Assembly (NCBI GenBank): GCA_034440635.1
Contig: JAOTON010001583.1
Location: forward strand, 744,001 to 808,000
Direction: 5' to 3'
Source of the DNA: Lepas anatifera
Lineage: Eukaryota > Arthropoda > Thecostraca > Lepadidae
Length of the DNA: 64,000 nucleotides
A model generated the notes under the pieces. That model ran no database searches and was not told the DNA's origin. It saw only the letters and a program-made list of their open reading frames with translations. The translations under genes were made by a program, and so were the position numbers. Shown in pieces: positions 25,101-40,100 of the stretch (the first letter of the stretch is position 1; each line of letters starts with the position of its first letter).

Positions 25101-28100
25101 TGACTACACGAAGCCATTCTGGAAACCATTGCTTCACACCAAGAAGGCAGAACCGGTGTAAGCATGTTTGCAGATGCTGAAGCTGCATATTAACAGAGCG
25201 ACACCTTTTAATGAAAGCATGCATTTCAATACTCAAATTCCTGGCAGTACAGGTTCCCAGTGGCGTAGCCAGGACAACAGCAATAATAATCAAGTGTCTT
25301 TGAACATTCTAAGCTATTTCAAGAACGTTTGGTTAAATTATGACCGATGACAGTTGTTTTCTGACGTGACACAATCTTCTAGGCTACCCTCCACCTTCAG
25401 CCACTGTTGACAGCATTCTCAGCACGGTGGGCAGTGGAACCCGTTAGTCAGGCCGGTGCTTCACCTATTCACTGCCGAACAGACCTCTGGCTCAAACAGC
25501 GTGTCACAGTGAAACGCACGTAAAGCTGTCAGTCCGCGAAAGACAGAGTTTGCGGTGTTGCATTGTTGAGATAACTGCTGGCAGTTTCGCTTGAGTGAGG
25601 CTTAAACAGTCACACGGACACATTTGCACGCTTGAGCTGGCCGCACTTCTTGGGAGACAGGTGCAACCCTGTCTGTGCTCTACCGACTTGCATACGCACA
25701 GTCATTGTCAAAAAATAACTGTTCACCCGACTACCTCCCAGCCCTATCCCACTCCCTCTTCTTCCTCCAAAGACAGCTACTCATTTTTAAGTGTTATCCA
25801 GATCCCTCATAGAAATCAACATTATATTTTGTAGGGAAAAAGTTTCAAAATTAAGAAAGGGGTAGGTATCCCGCCTTTGGGCTATACCCCGGCCCACCTG
25901 CACTGTTTTCTTTAACTATATTCAGGGGAAAGACTCGTGGCTAATTATCAGCTCCGAGAAGTCCGACACAAATCGAGTCCAACCATGTGTTATGCGTTTA
26001 AAGATTAAGTTGAAAAGAGTATGTGGTCTCAAATTGCACATGGAACACCCTACGCGTATGAAAGCTTTGAATGTTATCGCTTAAGGCGTCTGCTTTCTAC
26101 AACAAGCTGCACAAGGATGTTGTTCTAGGATTTTCCATGATAGAAAAACAAATACGCTGATTCCGCTTCCAAAGCAGCATACGTCATAAGCTGAATGTTT
26201 GGATTGATACATGATCCAATCCAATCCCTGGGTCGGACCAGATTTGATTGGAACCTGATCTGGGCCGATCTCTGGGCTGGATTGCCTTGAATTGGCTAGG
26301 TAATTCTGGTAACTCAGCCGGAAATTTGTGTAGATTTAGTGGTATTTTCGTTATATTGATCAGACTCGGGTTGAAAGTCGTGGTGAGCGAAAAAAATTGA
26401 CATGGATTTGTCTGGGTAACTGTGGATATAGATTGAACTGGATCAAAATTGTCCCGGTCATGACACATTTGACTTTGAAGGCTTCCTCAGAATTGTTTAT
26501 GTCCTTTTAAACCCAAAGCGATTGAAAGATTACAAACCCATTCAAAAGAAGTGAGCATACCACTTACATTGTGTGGTGTAGCTGCAGCCACGGGGTGATT
26601 GTTGGACCCTGACCTGAGGTGCGTGAGTGCGTGCGTGTGCAGGCCTGCGGACGCCGCTCATTCGCACCTCCGTCCATGCACTGCCAGCACCGTTAGCTGA
26701 GGCTTTTGTCCCAATCTCGCGTGTCTGGAGGCTTGAACCCAGAGAAATTATTGTTCACGCCCGCCCCATTCTGTTACGGACTCCGTGTCTATCTCAATTT
26801 ACTAGCTTACCCAATCTACATACTCTATCAGCGCATTTGGTGAGGTTTCCTGGACTAAAACAAAGGTTCCATGTTGAGTATTTCATCTCAAATTTGGTAT
26901 AGGCTGGACAGAATAAAGGGAAAACAAAATTTAACAATAAGACTGAATTATGTTCAGCATGAAAATGGGAAAATTAAATTGAATATGCCTAGCACTTACC
27001 ACCTACGCAACGTAAAACAACGGGCCTCGGTGTTCTTGGTGCCTCCTATTCCGGCTATTCTGCAGATCAGCGTTATCCTCATTTGGGCGCAGCGGGCTCT
27101 TTTGTTTGGAAGCATCCTGTATTACAAGAACCAGGATAGAACCCAACGAGTTCGTGACACCGAAAATGGGCGCTTCCCATTCCGTTACTTTGATGGTATC
27201 AACAAGGATTCCGGCTTGGAGCAATGATGAAGGCCGATACAGCACGACACGAGTCCACCCCGCGGTGTAGTGTAATCCGAGGGTTGATTGTGCCGGGCTA
27301 TAACGAGGTCAAAGGTTCACAACCCAGCGACCCCTGCTCTGCTGGACACACGGTGGGGTGGACAAAGTGCAGAGCCACAAGTGGGCGGAAGCTGCCTCGT
27401 TGAACGCATGGGCCTGTATTTAGCGCCGTGTTATGTTTCATATATGAATGGTAATGGCTGTGGGGAGGGGAAACGACAGGCAATGGAACAATGTGGCGCA
27501 CATTAACGTCCAACAACACTGGGGCCTGGGAAAAGATGTGGGAGATTAGAATATGGAGCTTTGAGGCTTGTTCGGCAGCGAATTCCCGCATCAAATTACC
27601 AGCTGGCTGCTTTAGAGTAAGCGGAAAATCAAAGTAGGAAATTTCACATGCAATGCCTATATCTTATCACAAAACTATCAAATGAACAATTTTAAATTAC
27701 GATTTGACTAGCACTCAACAGGTGATGCAGTAAGCGAGGGCAGAACTCACTCTGGTTCCTGGAAGCCGCTGGGCCAGGGGTCGTTCTGCGCCGCCCTTTT
27801 CACGCGGTTGAAGTCGTCGAGCTCGACGGTTCCGTTTCGGTTGAAGATGCACTCGATGCGTACCGATTCCTTCACACCCGACTCGTACTCCACCATCACG
27901 TAGTGGTAGTAAAGCTTCTTCCCCTGAGAACAGAGTCGGGCGCAGTGACTGCGTCAGTCAATGCCGAGCGATCGAAGAATACCTTCTCTTCATGCAAGCA
28001 GTCAGTTGTGATTGATAAGTATCTCATCGCGGCAGATGTCATACAGAGCAGGCCCCGTGTATTCCGATAACTCACTCCTTGAGCGTTTTACTAGCCAAAC

Positions 28101-31100
28101 TTTTGTTTTTCCTTGAATACATTGGTGCATAATAGCGCCAAGGAACCTCTACGTGAGAGGCTAAATCTTTTAAAAGACGTAGAGCCCTAAAACCATAAAT
28201 TTGCAGTTCTTAATGTATCGATAACGCAACAGAAAATTGGCCCCGGTCCAAATAATATAGCTTCCGTGTCATTTCTCTCTAACATAAGGTTAATATTTAA
28301 GCGACATCAATATTTCGGCACTTAAAATGGTGGAATGTCAACCATTAAGCTACACCATGATCCAAATTTAGCAGGTACCAAATGGTGTTCAATATAGTCA
28401 TTGGTGATTCAGTGGCCGTTTTGATCAGATTGTTAACCCGAACACAAATCGATCATTCAGGAGTTTTACTCAAAGCACTTATTTTATGTAGTTTTCCACC
28501 GTTAGTTCTCTTGTAGACTTTAATGCTCTTAGATACCATACAAGAATAACGGTTGGCCTAAGCCCCCACCACCACCACCACTACTTCGATGAACCTGTCA
28601 CGCCGACAGCCAGCAACCCACGGAAATCATATCTCCACCTCTTCATGGAAACTGCAACGCATACAAGAACAGCACCAGTGGCGTAGACAGACCCGCAATA
28701 CTCCATGTCCCCATCTATACATATTTAGGGAACTGCATTCAAGCACAAAACAGTAACACGGCGAACTAGCTAGTTAGAGCCAGCGCCAGCCTTTTCACCG
28801 CATATACTACCTTAGAAAACACGTTCCTGTCTCATTCAAAACAACTTTTAAAAAAACAGATCTCTCGATAACATGACGGATGGAAAAGAAGCACGTAAAT
28901 CACATAAGAACCCTTGTTAACAATGCGTATCACATAAATTGATTAAGCCTGACAAGAATTTTGTGATTGTGTGCTGCTGTTCCGCAGATTCCATGAACAT
29001 GAAGACCTGGGAGCGCGCCGGCCTCTGGTTGGTTGAGGTGCCTGCCCTATGGCCTGCGGCGCCTTTGTCACGTGAACCAGTAGGCTGGGGATTGGCAGGT
29101 TTGTCTCACCCATATCCCACTGAGACGAGTCTCCCGGGCAAAAGCTCTACCGCGAGGGCTGGATACCGCGCGGTTTCGCATAGCACCCCGCGGACTGGGC
29201 CCAACAGTGTTGTTTTTCTTGGAAAAGTCAGGCAAAGCCTGCAGAATTGGTGCCACTGAACCGTTTACAACTACACAAGCATTAGCGTAGAACAGCCGGG
29301 GGAGGGCGGTATCGCAGCTCGCTTCCCTACAACTTCGGACTGGGTCTAGAAATGGTATAGATAATTGTTGGGACTTTTCCATACAAATTTTGTATTTCAG
29401 TCTTACATCGCAAAGTGAGCGAAACAATACGGTGACATCATCACAACAAAGGTGGGAACTTAGAACACACTCATTGTTGGGACTTAGTCACGCAGCAGCT
29501 TCCAAGGTCATATGGCGTCGCCAACTCTTTCCCAGTTGGAGAGGTTTCGGCGGAGCCAGATTGCTCCGTTCTCACGGAATCGTCCGGGCTTTCAGCCCGA
29601 GTCTGCCATGTGGAGGGCAAGCTTGCTAGGCACCACACCACCGCACCCTGTAGAAACAGTTTTGGCTGGCACCATTAGCATTATCTGAGAATTGTTTAGG
29701 GGATGTGCAAGGCGGTGCGCAGGAATCTATTGAAATACATGCCACAAGGTTATAAATGCCAGCGTCATTTTTATTTATTGGATTCTACCCGTATTTCGAT
29801 AATATTTGTCTCCCATTTTTAATGACGATATAAACAGATAATTATTTTGAGACAAATATTGAAACTGATGTTTGATTTAAGTAATGAATATTGTTCAGAA
29901 GCAATTTGAAAACATTCGTATCTAAGAAGCATGTCATATATTATTCTCATTTAGTTTAAAACTCTTCATGGGTTGGGATATTGTCTTTTCGTCTCATAAT
30001 ACCCAAATGAGTCTGCATGAGCTTTCAATGAAACATCCTGAGATTTGAACTTATGCAGGTAAATATATTCCCATCTTTCCCAATATACTTCCACGCCAAA
30101 GATGAAACAAGAAAGTGCGAAATCGAAATTTAAACCGTACGGCTGAAATACCCTGAACGCAGAGCGCTGTAAACTGGTGCCTACCGTGTTCCTGTTGATG
30201 ACCTTGGTGACCCCACAGGCACTGAAGACATCAGTACGCTCCAGGTTGAGATGGAAGATAGCTTTGTTGTTCCGCATGTCGGGTTGACAGTCTGTGGGAA
30301 TGGGCATTGAGTAAGCTAACGCTGTTCGCATACATGTAATCGGATTGGGACATTTGTTTGAAGGTGTGAGCAAGATTCTACCGGAAATTAATTCTAGATA
30401 AATACATAAATACAAGGGTGAGTCTAACTCCTGTATCAATTTGATATTAAAAGAATAAAGGATTATTCACACATCAATGGCATTATGATGTATGTTTTTT
30501 CCACCTTTCGTGGGAGCATATCTTTGTTATAAAGTTACTATGTATCGTCTTGTTTTGTCAATTAACCTGATGCATTACACAATAATTTTAGCGATTCAGT
30601 AACTGCTCCATCAGCGATTCATCTGTGTTAGTTTTACTATGCCTTATCTAAAAATATAAATAATTTCCAGAAAAAAATTCCATTTTGATTATAGCGAATT
30701 GTAAATCAGTTTTAAGACACAAACATATCTTACTAAGAAAAGGATGTTTCCTAGACATTCTATTTCTGATTACCTGGGAAGCTCTTCAGCCGGTGGAGGT
30801 ACAGCTGTTTCATCTCTGGCTCAACGTCAACGATGGCGTACATGAGTCCTCGCTCGCACTCAGTTCGGAACCGCGCTGCAACACAGAGAAAGCTTTGTCA
30901 TTGAAGCTGCCAACAGTCGGTATATGAGTACCAGCCAAGGAAGTCAAAACATATGTTTAAAAACAAGTCATTGAACTGTACTATTCCTCTGACGTGAAGC
31001 CATTTCCAAGGAATGGCGTAAGCAGCTCTTTTTCCAAGTCACAGTTAGCTCTTTTTTACCGTCTACATATATGTATTTGGTATTTCATTCATTTTACCGC

Positions 31101-34100
31101 GTGCTTTCACACATATTGTATCAAAACCAACACGTCAAACAAGATTCTGAATTGGTTAGAATATCGTAATGAGCTTTATCTGCTAGGATGTTATGTAGAG
31201 TCCACAAAATCGTGACCCCTCTCCTAGCGATGGCCAGAACAGCTGCGGGAGGTGAATTGAAGCTCTCTGATCGTCCCATCAATCGGGAGGTAATCACTAC
31301 AACTGGCGTGTAATCACACACCGGGACCAGAGCTAATCACGGCGCACATCTGCGCCGGGCACTGGACCGTCAGCCAGCGGGAGAGACGTCGTGACGCGGC
31401 CGGGCCCCCTGTCCCTCCATCCAGTCAAGGCACAGCTGCTGGCCTTGTGCACCACCCACACAGCCGCCTCTCACCGCTGAACGTGCACTCATCTCCGCAT
31501 CCGTGAGAGACGCTCAAGCAAACAAAACCAGCTGCCGTATGGCGAGGAAATAGAAACGTTGGAATACAATGAGCGATAGGACAGATAGACTGGAACAATG
31601 CGACACGAGCATCCAGACTTAAATCCCTGAGGATAAGATGCGGCTTAAAGCTGTACATTGTGATTATAACTATACTGCTGGCACCAAAAAAACCTTTCCC
31701 TATCCCTCACTCCCTGCTCTCCCTTTTTACACGGTGACCCGTTTTTACTTGATTCTTCGGTATATTTTGCTTTGAATAATGAAGGCCACCATGAAGAATG
31801 TACGCAGCACTGCCTCAGTGTGGCCATAGGCTGATATTGATATCTCTTCAGCATTCCAATGGAAACCAATTTTTTAGCTTATTCAATTTCCACTCAGATT
31901 CCCTAGCTACTTCGGGTGGAAATGAAAAGAGCACCTCCTCCCCCAAATCAAGACGCAGATGGAGAAGCTCAGTTATACTGCAGATCCTGGACCTGCGGTT
32001 CGCGTATTTAAAGCTGTATCTTAAGAAGAGAAACAGAACTGTTCGACCAGTGACTTATATCTTTTTTAGCCCTTTAATCAATGGTTGAACATTTTGGAGC
32101 AAAGGCAAAGCAAATTGGCGTGAACAGACACTGATTTTAGCAATACCAGCCCTGATTTTGCAGCACGATACTTTTGCGAGACGGGGCACGTTTCTGTTAT
32201 GATGATGTCTTTTCAAATGCATAAAGCTCAGAGTTACATAAACAAAACATTTGGGAGAATATAAACTACATTTGCAATCTCCCTGATTGGTTATTATCTC
32301 GCGTAAACATTTCAATATTGTAAGATTTCCTCTGAAGGAAGTGACTGCTTGGACCCATCCTCTTAGGCATGTCTCTGCTCCTAATGGTTTTCCCAGAATA
32401 CGTTATTAGCTTCTGACACGGAACCATGTTTAATTGGGTGCTCCTACTGGGAAAAATTTGGTGTGTCTCATCACGCCCTATAGCAAATTGATAGCGAACA
32501 TATTCCCACCCATCTCAGCTGGGAATGATAACAGCAGTTTGTTCGCACGACGTCAGCTATTCTAACTAGGACTGACAGGTTTTTACACGGAGTGTGCGAC
32601 CTGTTGACTGGTGGTTTTATTAAGTTGGCTTGTCCGGGTTTTGACTCGGCTCCCTCCCGCCGTCTGGCCCGCCCACCCCCAAACTCCACCACAGTGCGCC
32701 GGCCTCGTGGTGACAGGTTCTCCACAATGGGGCCGCCAACTCTGATTACCTAACGGTACCGCCAGAATTATCTTCGGCCAAGGCTGGTGTGTACCGTGCT
32801 GAGCCGGTGGCTCCGACTGTCTGTTACTTGCCGGAGCCACCTGACCGAAAAGCTCAGCTCGGCGGCAGCACACTGGTCCGGCGCGACCCAGATGGCTAGC
32901 TTTTAACGCCGTGGGACAAAGTGTGCTCAATAGCTTGCATTATCTTTCCACGGTGCTGGTCATGGGTTCAAAACTGCTCGATGACGGCCTTAAATTGGCC
33001 CACATATCAGAAAGCACAGTCTTGTCTGTATCAGGCAAATGGAGAGCGTTGGGATAGATACAAGTAGAATAGAGAGTTATAACAGTTTTGGTACAGTTTG
33101 AGCGAAATACATGGCAGCCGGGAGCTCCCAACATGCACTCAACCAGTGAGTCCCACCAACATCGACCTTCAAGTTGAAATGCAACCTCTATAATAATGGC
33201 ATATGACTCTCAGATGACAATCGTTTTTCAGGTGCTTACAGAAGCTGGAACATAATTTCTAGTTTAGATTTTACAAACGTTTGTCCATACACTAAAGAGA
33301 CTCCACGTAAAAAATAAGGCTCAATAGCACATTTATTTTGGTCTAACTATACAATACGAGATTGCTTGTCCAAACTATAAAATTTCAAGATTTGATGAAA
33401 TTAATGGGAGAGATCCAATACATATCGCTCAATTCCTGCTGAGATGTGCGTAGCTGTTTGGTAGCACGCTGTCCTGCTCGTTTTACCCATTTGTAAACAC
33501 CAACATCATATAAAACGAACCTTTATTTGCACGTCTGTCAAAAACCAAATTTACCTCGCCATCGGCTCAGAATTGACTTCATACTGGCGCGAATAACATG
33601 ACAACCGCAAAACAGAGGCACTAGCGCCACTCCAGCACCCATTCCCGCCGTGCCGCCGCCGCAGAGCTGGTATCACACTCGTAACGGCTGCGCACCGCAC
33701 CCGTTTCACTGGTGAGCGGCCAGACGAATCCGCGCTAATGGCGTGACCACCCGCCAGCCGCGCTAAAACACGCCGGCGACTCCCGCCGGCACGTCAACAC
33801 ACTTCAAACGTGCCGACACTCCGTACACAGCTCCAGGGCTCAGGGACGGAACTGTACACAAAATACCGCTCGCACAGGCCCGTGTGATCTCTCACACAGA
33901 CAACCGAGACTGGGCCAAACAAACATCGGGTGGTCGCTCCGGAGTTGACCTCATTCGGAAGCTGGAGTGAATTCTGTGTTCATGTTTCAAAGTTTGACAA
34001 GTGGTAGCAGGTCCCAAAATGACTTCTTAGTCTCCTGACAATTGGAATGAATTTTCGAATCATTTCGATGCTTAGACGGATCCACGTTTTCCGATTAGGA

Positions 34101-37100
34101 GGGAGGAGGAGGGCTGGGTACAGGTCGGTGGGGCACCATTCGGACGGACCCCAATTTTGGTTGGAAAAAAATATAAGGTGGGCGCAAAATCCTATCGCGG
34201 GGCACCGATACTCGCATCTTGGGAGGGGATGGAGTGGGAGAGCGACTTAACAGAGGGGCGCCATTGACATTTCATGGGGCACCGATGCTTAATCGGAAGG
34301 GGGGGTGAGCCGAGTGCCACCTTTCTCCCTGGATGTGCCTCTGTTTCGATGATACGTGGGGTGTCAGGAAAGGTGAGCCGAAGATTATGGAGCTGATCCA
34401 GCGCCCTCCCTGTGAATTCTGAGGAAAGGCCACCACATTTCGTAGCAAAAAGCCAAGTATTCGACACAAGAAGCCAAAATAATTTTTCCTTCTTAAAGAG
34501 TTGGCCTTCATTGGACTTTAAATTCAATTTGGATATTTTTTATATTTTAGCGAAACCATACACCTCCACCGTTTTTTACCGGAGGTTGCTGGAACAGCCT
34601 CTAAGTCTCACTTACCTTGCTCTCTTGACAATGTGATTACCCGAAGTAATTTAATTGGTCGCGGTCAATCAGCCACGACCTCGTCGGGCTACTACCGCTC
34701 TAAACCCGAATTTCACCAACCGCATCCGAGCTACGACCGTGGCCTCGTGACCCCACTAGTATAGAGATGTTTAGAGGGAGAGACAATAGTCTGCGGCCGG
34801 CAAGTTAGCAGGTGGCCCAGAGATTTGGACTGGAACACCTCATCTGACGCGACGGACAGGCAAACAAAGGAAACTCGGGGACAACGGGCCGCTGACGGCA
34901 GCGTGACAGTTACGCACGGGACGGACGCTTCGGCTCATCGGCCACCACCGGCGCCATCATACGCCAAGGTCACGAGTGGTGCTGCTGAAGCCTCGGACAT
35001 TACCGGCGCTGCTGGTGCGTCAACTTCCAGCGCCATCATCACATACGTTTGGAATGTGATGCCTGTGCTTTTGATTAGTTAGGCGATTGTTCTTATAATG
35101 CCGTGAGCTGATGCCCTACATTTTTACACATCTGGCGTGAGTTTTGCCGCTGTTTCTGCATGTGAGAGAGCTTGCGCTTCCATTGAGGGCGACCCCGTCA
35201 CGCTGGTAAGAACGCCGCTGGAGGCGCCTATTGATCTGTGCTTGTGGTTGGTCGGGAGGTCGCCTGGTGATGGGAGAGGTCAATCGAGATCCGCTACGGT
35301 AGCGTGGCGGGGCTGGCTGTTCAGGGATATGAACCGCCGCACGAACTGGGCCATGTGAACCAGAATAAGCTCTGTCATTGAATCGTGCAGGTAAGCATAA
35401 AATCAGTATGATTTCCGGTCAAGGTTAGATTAAGGCAGATGCAGTGCCAGTGGTCAGAGATATCAGGATTGCCTAAGTTATGCATCTCACGGATCATTAT
35501 GACCTGGAGTGTTCCTACGTCTGCACCTAATTTCACCACTTTTTTAGCATATAAAACAACTAAAGAGAAGGCAGAGAAAACTAAGACATCTTGCTGAGCT
35601 GGTCTGTGTATTAGGAAGCGTCACGCACTTGAACAGCATACGAACCGTATGGTAGAGACCTCATCCATAGAAGTAATGACCGTGTTGCATAGCTGACTGT
35701 GTCCCGAGGCTTGGATGACTTCCAGCATTTTCTGACAGCGTTCAAGTGTTCAATTGTATTTTTTCTGGTAAACTTGCGAAGAGAAGCCCGATTACCAAGC
35801 TCATATTTCCGGCAGTTTGTAACTGAAAAGCTGATTGTCTGTTACTCAGTCAAACATTTTGCTGACAAACATCTACATTTTTTTCTTTGCAACAGTCACT
35901 GTCATGTTCTAATGCCGTTCGCGAGAAGTGCTAGGAAAAAGTATGCCTATGTTAGCAATCTACTTAGCTCTCTCGGCAGCTCACACCTCTCATGCTTGTC
36001 AATGGTCATCCATTTCTGTAATGCGCCATGGAAAGTTCAAGAGGACATATTGGCGAAGAGAAAAAAGGTTCAAAAAGTTGAACGGAAAATGTTATTGCAT
36101 TATCTCATCTATAGAGAGACTGGTCATTTGCTCCAGTCGACTTTGCAGCCAACAAACAACATGAACCTCCTGACTGCTTATCGTATATACATTTCCCACA
36201 ACTTCAGACATCTGAGTTCGAAACCAGCCGCCACAGCGGAGGATCTGTTTCCCCAGACCGTTGTGACAAATTGTGGCGCGACGGTGGGGATGACAGGCTG
36301 CGGGCGGCCGGCGCCGGCACGCTCACCCACTGATTTGTGTCGCGCCGACGAGTTTGTCTCGCGGCGTCCCGATAACGGTCAAACGGCGCACACAATCCAG
36401 GCTGGCTGATGACGTCACAGCGATGACGCCACATCGCCGCCGACGGACGAGTGACCGGTGGTGCCGCTACAGTTTCCGCCGCCGTCGGTCCCGGACCACG
36501 TGCTGTACCGATGCCATCCAACAATGCAGAGAAGAGCGGGGACGGGAATCAGGGTGTGACAGCGGGTAAAGCTGGGCACAATCGCGAGTGGACTCACCAG
36601 GTCAAACTCTTGGTGTAAGGATTTTGAGCAGCTATGGGAGCCCGCTGGGCTTCTGGCAGGGTTTGGGATGCGTCTGTCACGCATGCAAGCCCCCGTTGGC
36701 CTAACGTGTGGTCCTCTGGTGATGTTTGCAGGCTCCATGTGTCTCTGGGGTCTTGTCCACAAAACAATTCTTCACGGATTCTTTAACTGTTCATTCCATG
36801 ATATGGCCTTGATGGCTTAAGTGGCTGATGAGGTGCTCACCTTAAGGAGTCCGGCTCTACAGGAGACTGAGACCCTTCTGGTTATTCAAACATTTTTTAA
36901 TCGATGAAAATTTATGTGTAAGTATATTTCTTAAGTACGCATGACATGCCTAAGGCATGTGCTTACAAGTAAAACACGTTCATATGTCCAAGTACGCATA
37001 CGTGAATCCACAAAATTTACCGAATCCACATGAATCCCAAAAGTTACAGAAGCCTCCCTATGTTTGTGTCATAGTTACCCTGGTATGTTTGGTCAAATTA

Positions 37101-40100
37101 TTTACTTTCCAGCACGATTTAATACCTACTATTTGATGACCACACCAACAGCTAAAAAAGAATCGTGTGTCATCTTTCGGTATGGGTCATTGTAAGTAAG
37201 GCAAGGTTTATAAAGATAATCTTGACCTGACCCTGAATGGCGCAAAACACACACAAAAGTCATTTCAACATCTGGAAAGAACGTCTGCCTGTGTCATTTC
37301 CACTCACCTTGTCAATAGATTACAACCTTTCAACACACCACAGTCCGTACCGCCCCCTTTATGTATCACAAGCCATACCAGCCTTTCTCTTGCCAGCGCG
37401 GTGCTACAAAACCTATCGTTCCACTAATGTGCCAGCTGCCAAAAGCGGGCCGGTGACCTCAACTCAGCTGCAGAAGCAGGGCCCAGGCCAGCTTTCTAGC
37501 GCCCACAGCCGACCTGAACAAACTGACACAAATAGTCGCCTCAATGAAAAGCGGCCATCATGAAAGCAATGGGATATAAAAAATAATATTGGGATGTCTA
37601 ATCAAACTACAGCGATATCTTTCCCTGGATGTGTGAATCCATGGCAGAGAAAACGGACCATCAGCTAGAGCTAACATAGATTTAACGGGTATACATTGCC
37701 GTAACGAATATATATCCAGGTCTTATCAACCCTTTCCGTGGGAAAAATACATTCCCGCTCCTGTCAACGTCAGGGAATTGTTTTCGAGGAATGCAGCGGT
37801 TGTAAATACTGGAAATGAGAGGTAAAACAGAAAACACCGATAGTCGGAATAGTGGTGCGAAGATTTTGACAGGGAAGTAGGTAATTCAAACATCGCAAAA
37901 TACACTACAGAAAATGACTCAACAACAACAGATAGAAATATACAGTTAACGCGATGTGTGCACAATTACAACAGCTACTGGGATTTCGGAATCAGTCAAT
38001 GTTTGCTCCGATCCTAGTTCAGACTCAGCCCATGCCTGCTGCGATCCTGGTTTAGACTCAGCTCATGTCTGCTGCGATCCTGGTCCAGACTCAGCCCATG
38101 CCTGCTCCGATCCTGGTTCAGACTCAGACCATGTCTGCTCCGATCTTGGTTTAGACTCAGACCATGTCTGCTCCGATCTTGTTTAGACTCGACCATGTCT
38201 GTTGTCCTGGTCGACTCAGCCGCCTCTGATCCTGGTTTAGGCTCAGACCATGTCTGCTCCGATCCTGGTCCAAACTCAGCCCATGTCTGTTCCGATCCTG
38301 GTACAGATCAGTCTATGTCTGCTCCGATCCTGGTTCTACGGCCCGAGCGTGACTGCAGTGGGGTATTTTTGCAGAGGGCCGGCTAGCTGCAGGCGCGGTA
38401 GAGGTGTTCAGCGATGTTCAACACAGATCCACGATGGAAACCCAAAGCTACGCCACCGTCCTATTCGATTTTCTGTCGGTGAGTTTTTAAGTTTGGCAGC
38501 CACATATGAGAAGCTGTAGCACTGCAGTGCCCGAGGCTATCTGCCATGGGCCAGTGCGGACGGAGCAGGTGGTTTCCAGTGTTTCTGGCACCTCCAGTGC
38601 AGGCCGAGGAGGCCGTGTGGGCGGCCGGGGCGCCGGTCGACCCTCGGACTGCTGGACAGGCAGGCACCGTCCACGCTCTGTCCGGCTTTCCACATGCCAA
38701 ATGCTTGTGCAAACTGGCACTGAACCGGCCCCGGCGAAACAAGTCATACGGCACGCTGCTTATTGAGGCTGTAAGAGAGCTGGTAACCTCTGCACTGACA
38801 ACAAACGCAGCGAGACAACTACAGTCTTATTTTCTGATCGTTGATCATTTCGTCTGCAAAGTGTGATAGAATATCAATTGTCTAGGCGTTGTGATTTATT
38901 TCTCGGGTTACAACATGTTTTGCAAAGAAACGCATTACTTCAGGGACGACTTCGAAAAAATAATTACATCTAAAAAAGAACACCGCCGCCGAAAAATAAA
39001 CACCAAATAACATTCGCGTGTCCAGCCTCCGATATTTACAGGTTAATGTCCATGGCAAAGGTTAACGTATCATTGCTTGAAACATGACTGATAAGCTGGA
39101 GAAAAAGCTTTAGTGACATTTGTGTAAGTTTACAGAACCATTTTGGGTTGGCAAGCTAGTTTGAGTTAGACTGGGCTTTTGCTATTCGATTTCTCAAGTG
39201 TAATGCAATTATATTATTCTGTGTCAGTTTGAAATCCAACACGTAATGGTACACCCTCTTTTCCCCAGTGCTTTCAAAGTAGCTAATGTTGTTTACTGTT
39301 GAAGGTACAGAAGGGGATGCCTGATAAGCTGCTAAATCGTGGCAGTTAAAAAAACAACATATACCTATTACCAAGCTCTAGGTCTAGGATAGCCATACAA
39401 TTATATTTTTGACAGCAATCACTTCTTACTATAATTAGACGGCAATCATATGTTATAATACAGTGTAACCACATTAGCCCCTAATTTTCTTATCACTGGC
39501 GCATCCTACCGGAGCAAAACGCCAGCATCCGGAGCAAGCTGCACAGTAACGGGAAACGAGTCCGGGAAGTGGTCCCAGCCTGCGCTCCAAGGGCGGCGCG
39601 CCGTGTGAGAACCAGCATCCACCTTTGTGTGTGAAGTCGGCACCGCATCTCACCACCGGAAGTGACACGCCGGTGGTAACCGGCGCCTCCTCCAAGGCTG
39701 GCAATCTGGCGGACCGTGCGTGGGAAATGAGTCGCGGCAGGCGGCGGCGGCGGCACGGTCTCCGCCGGGTAGCCGTGATGACGTGACCAGTCCGCCTCAG
39801 AACCAGCCGCCCAGTCGGCTGCACCGGCCAGCCCTGCACCCTTCATGGCTGCAATACCTGCACAGCCACAGGCGCGCTCCGTGGCACTGCTCTTTCGCAG
39901 GTGGAGCTCCTCAGGCACCGTACTTTGATCGTTTTCATGCACGGACGTTCTTCGTATCTTTACATTCGACAAGATACTAAGAAGGCTGCCGTTCCAGAGC
40001 TTTCAGCGCTGGAGCATGAAAACACTCCTGTGAATATAGCGTAGAGCTCCGCAAGGTATACTCAATACACTGCCTGACTGTTAGCCACTGCGCCACTAAC

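Noticed and set aside
35699..36409. 236-residue open frame, the longest apart from the repeats and the LRR gene
   Set aside because: It begins with GTG, has no recognisable domain, and its second half runs through a CpG-rich patch where frames are open on both strands. No splice or start context supports it.
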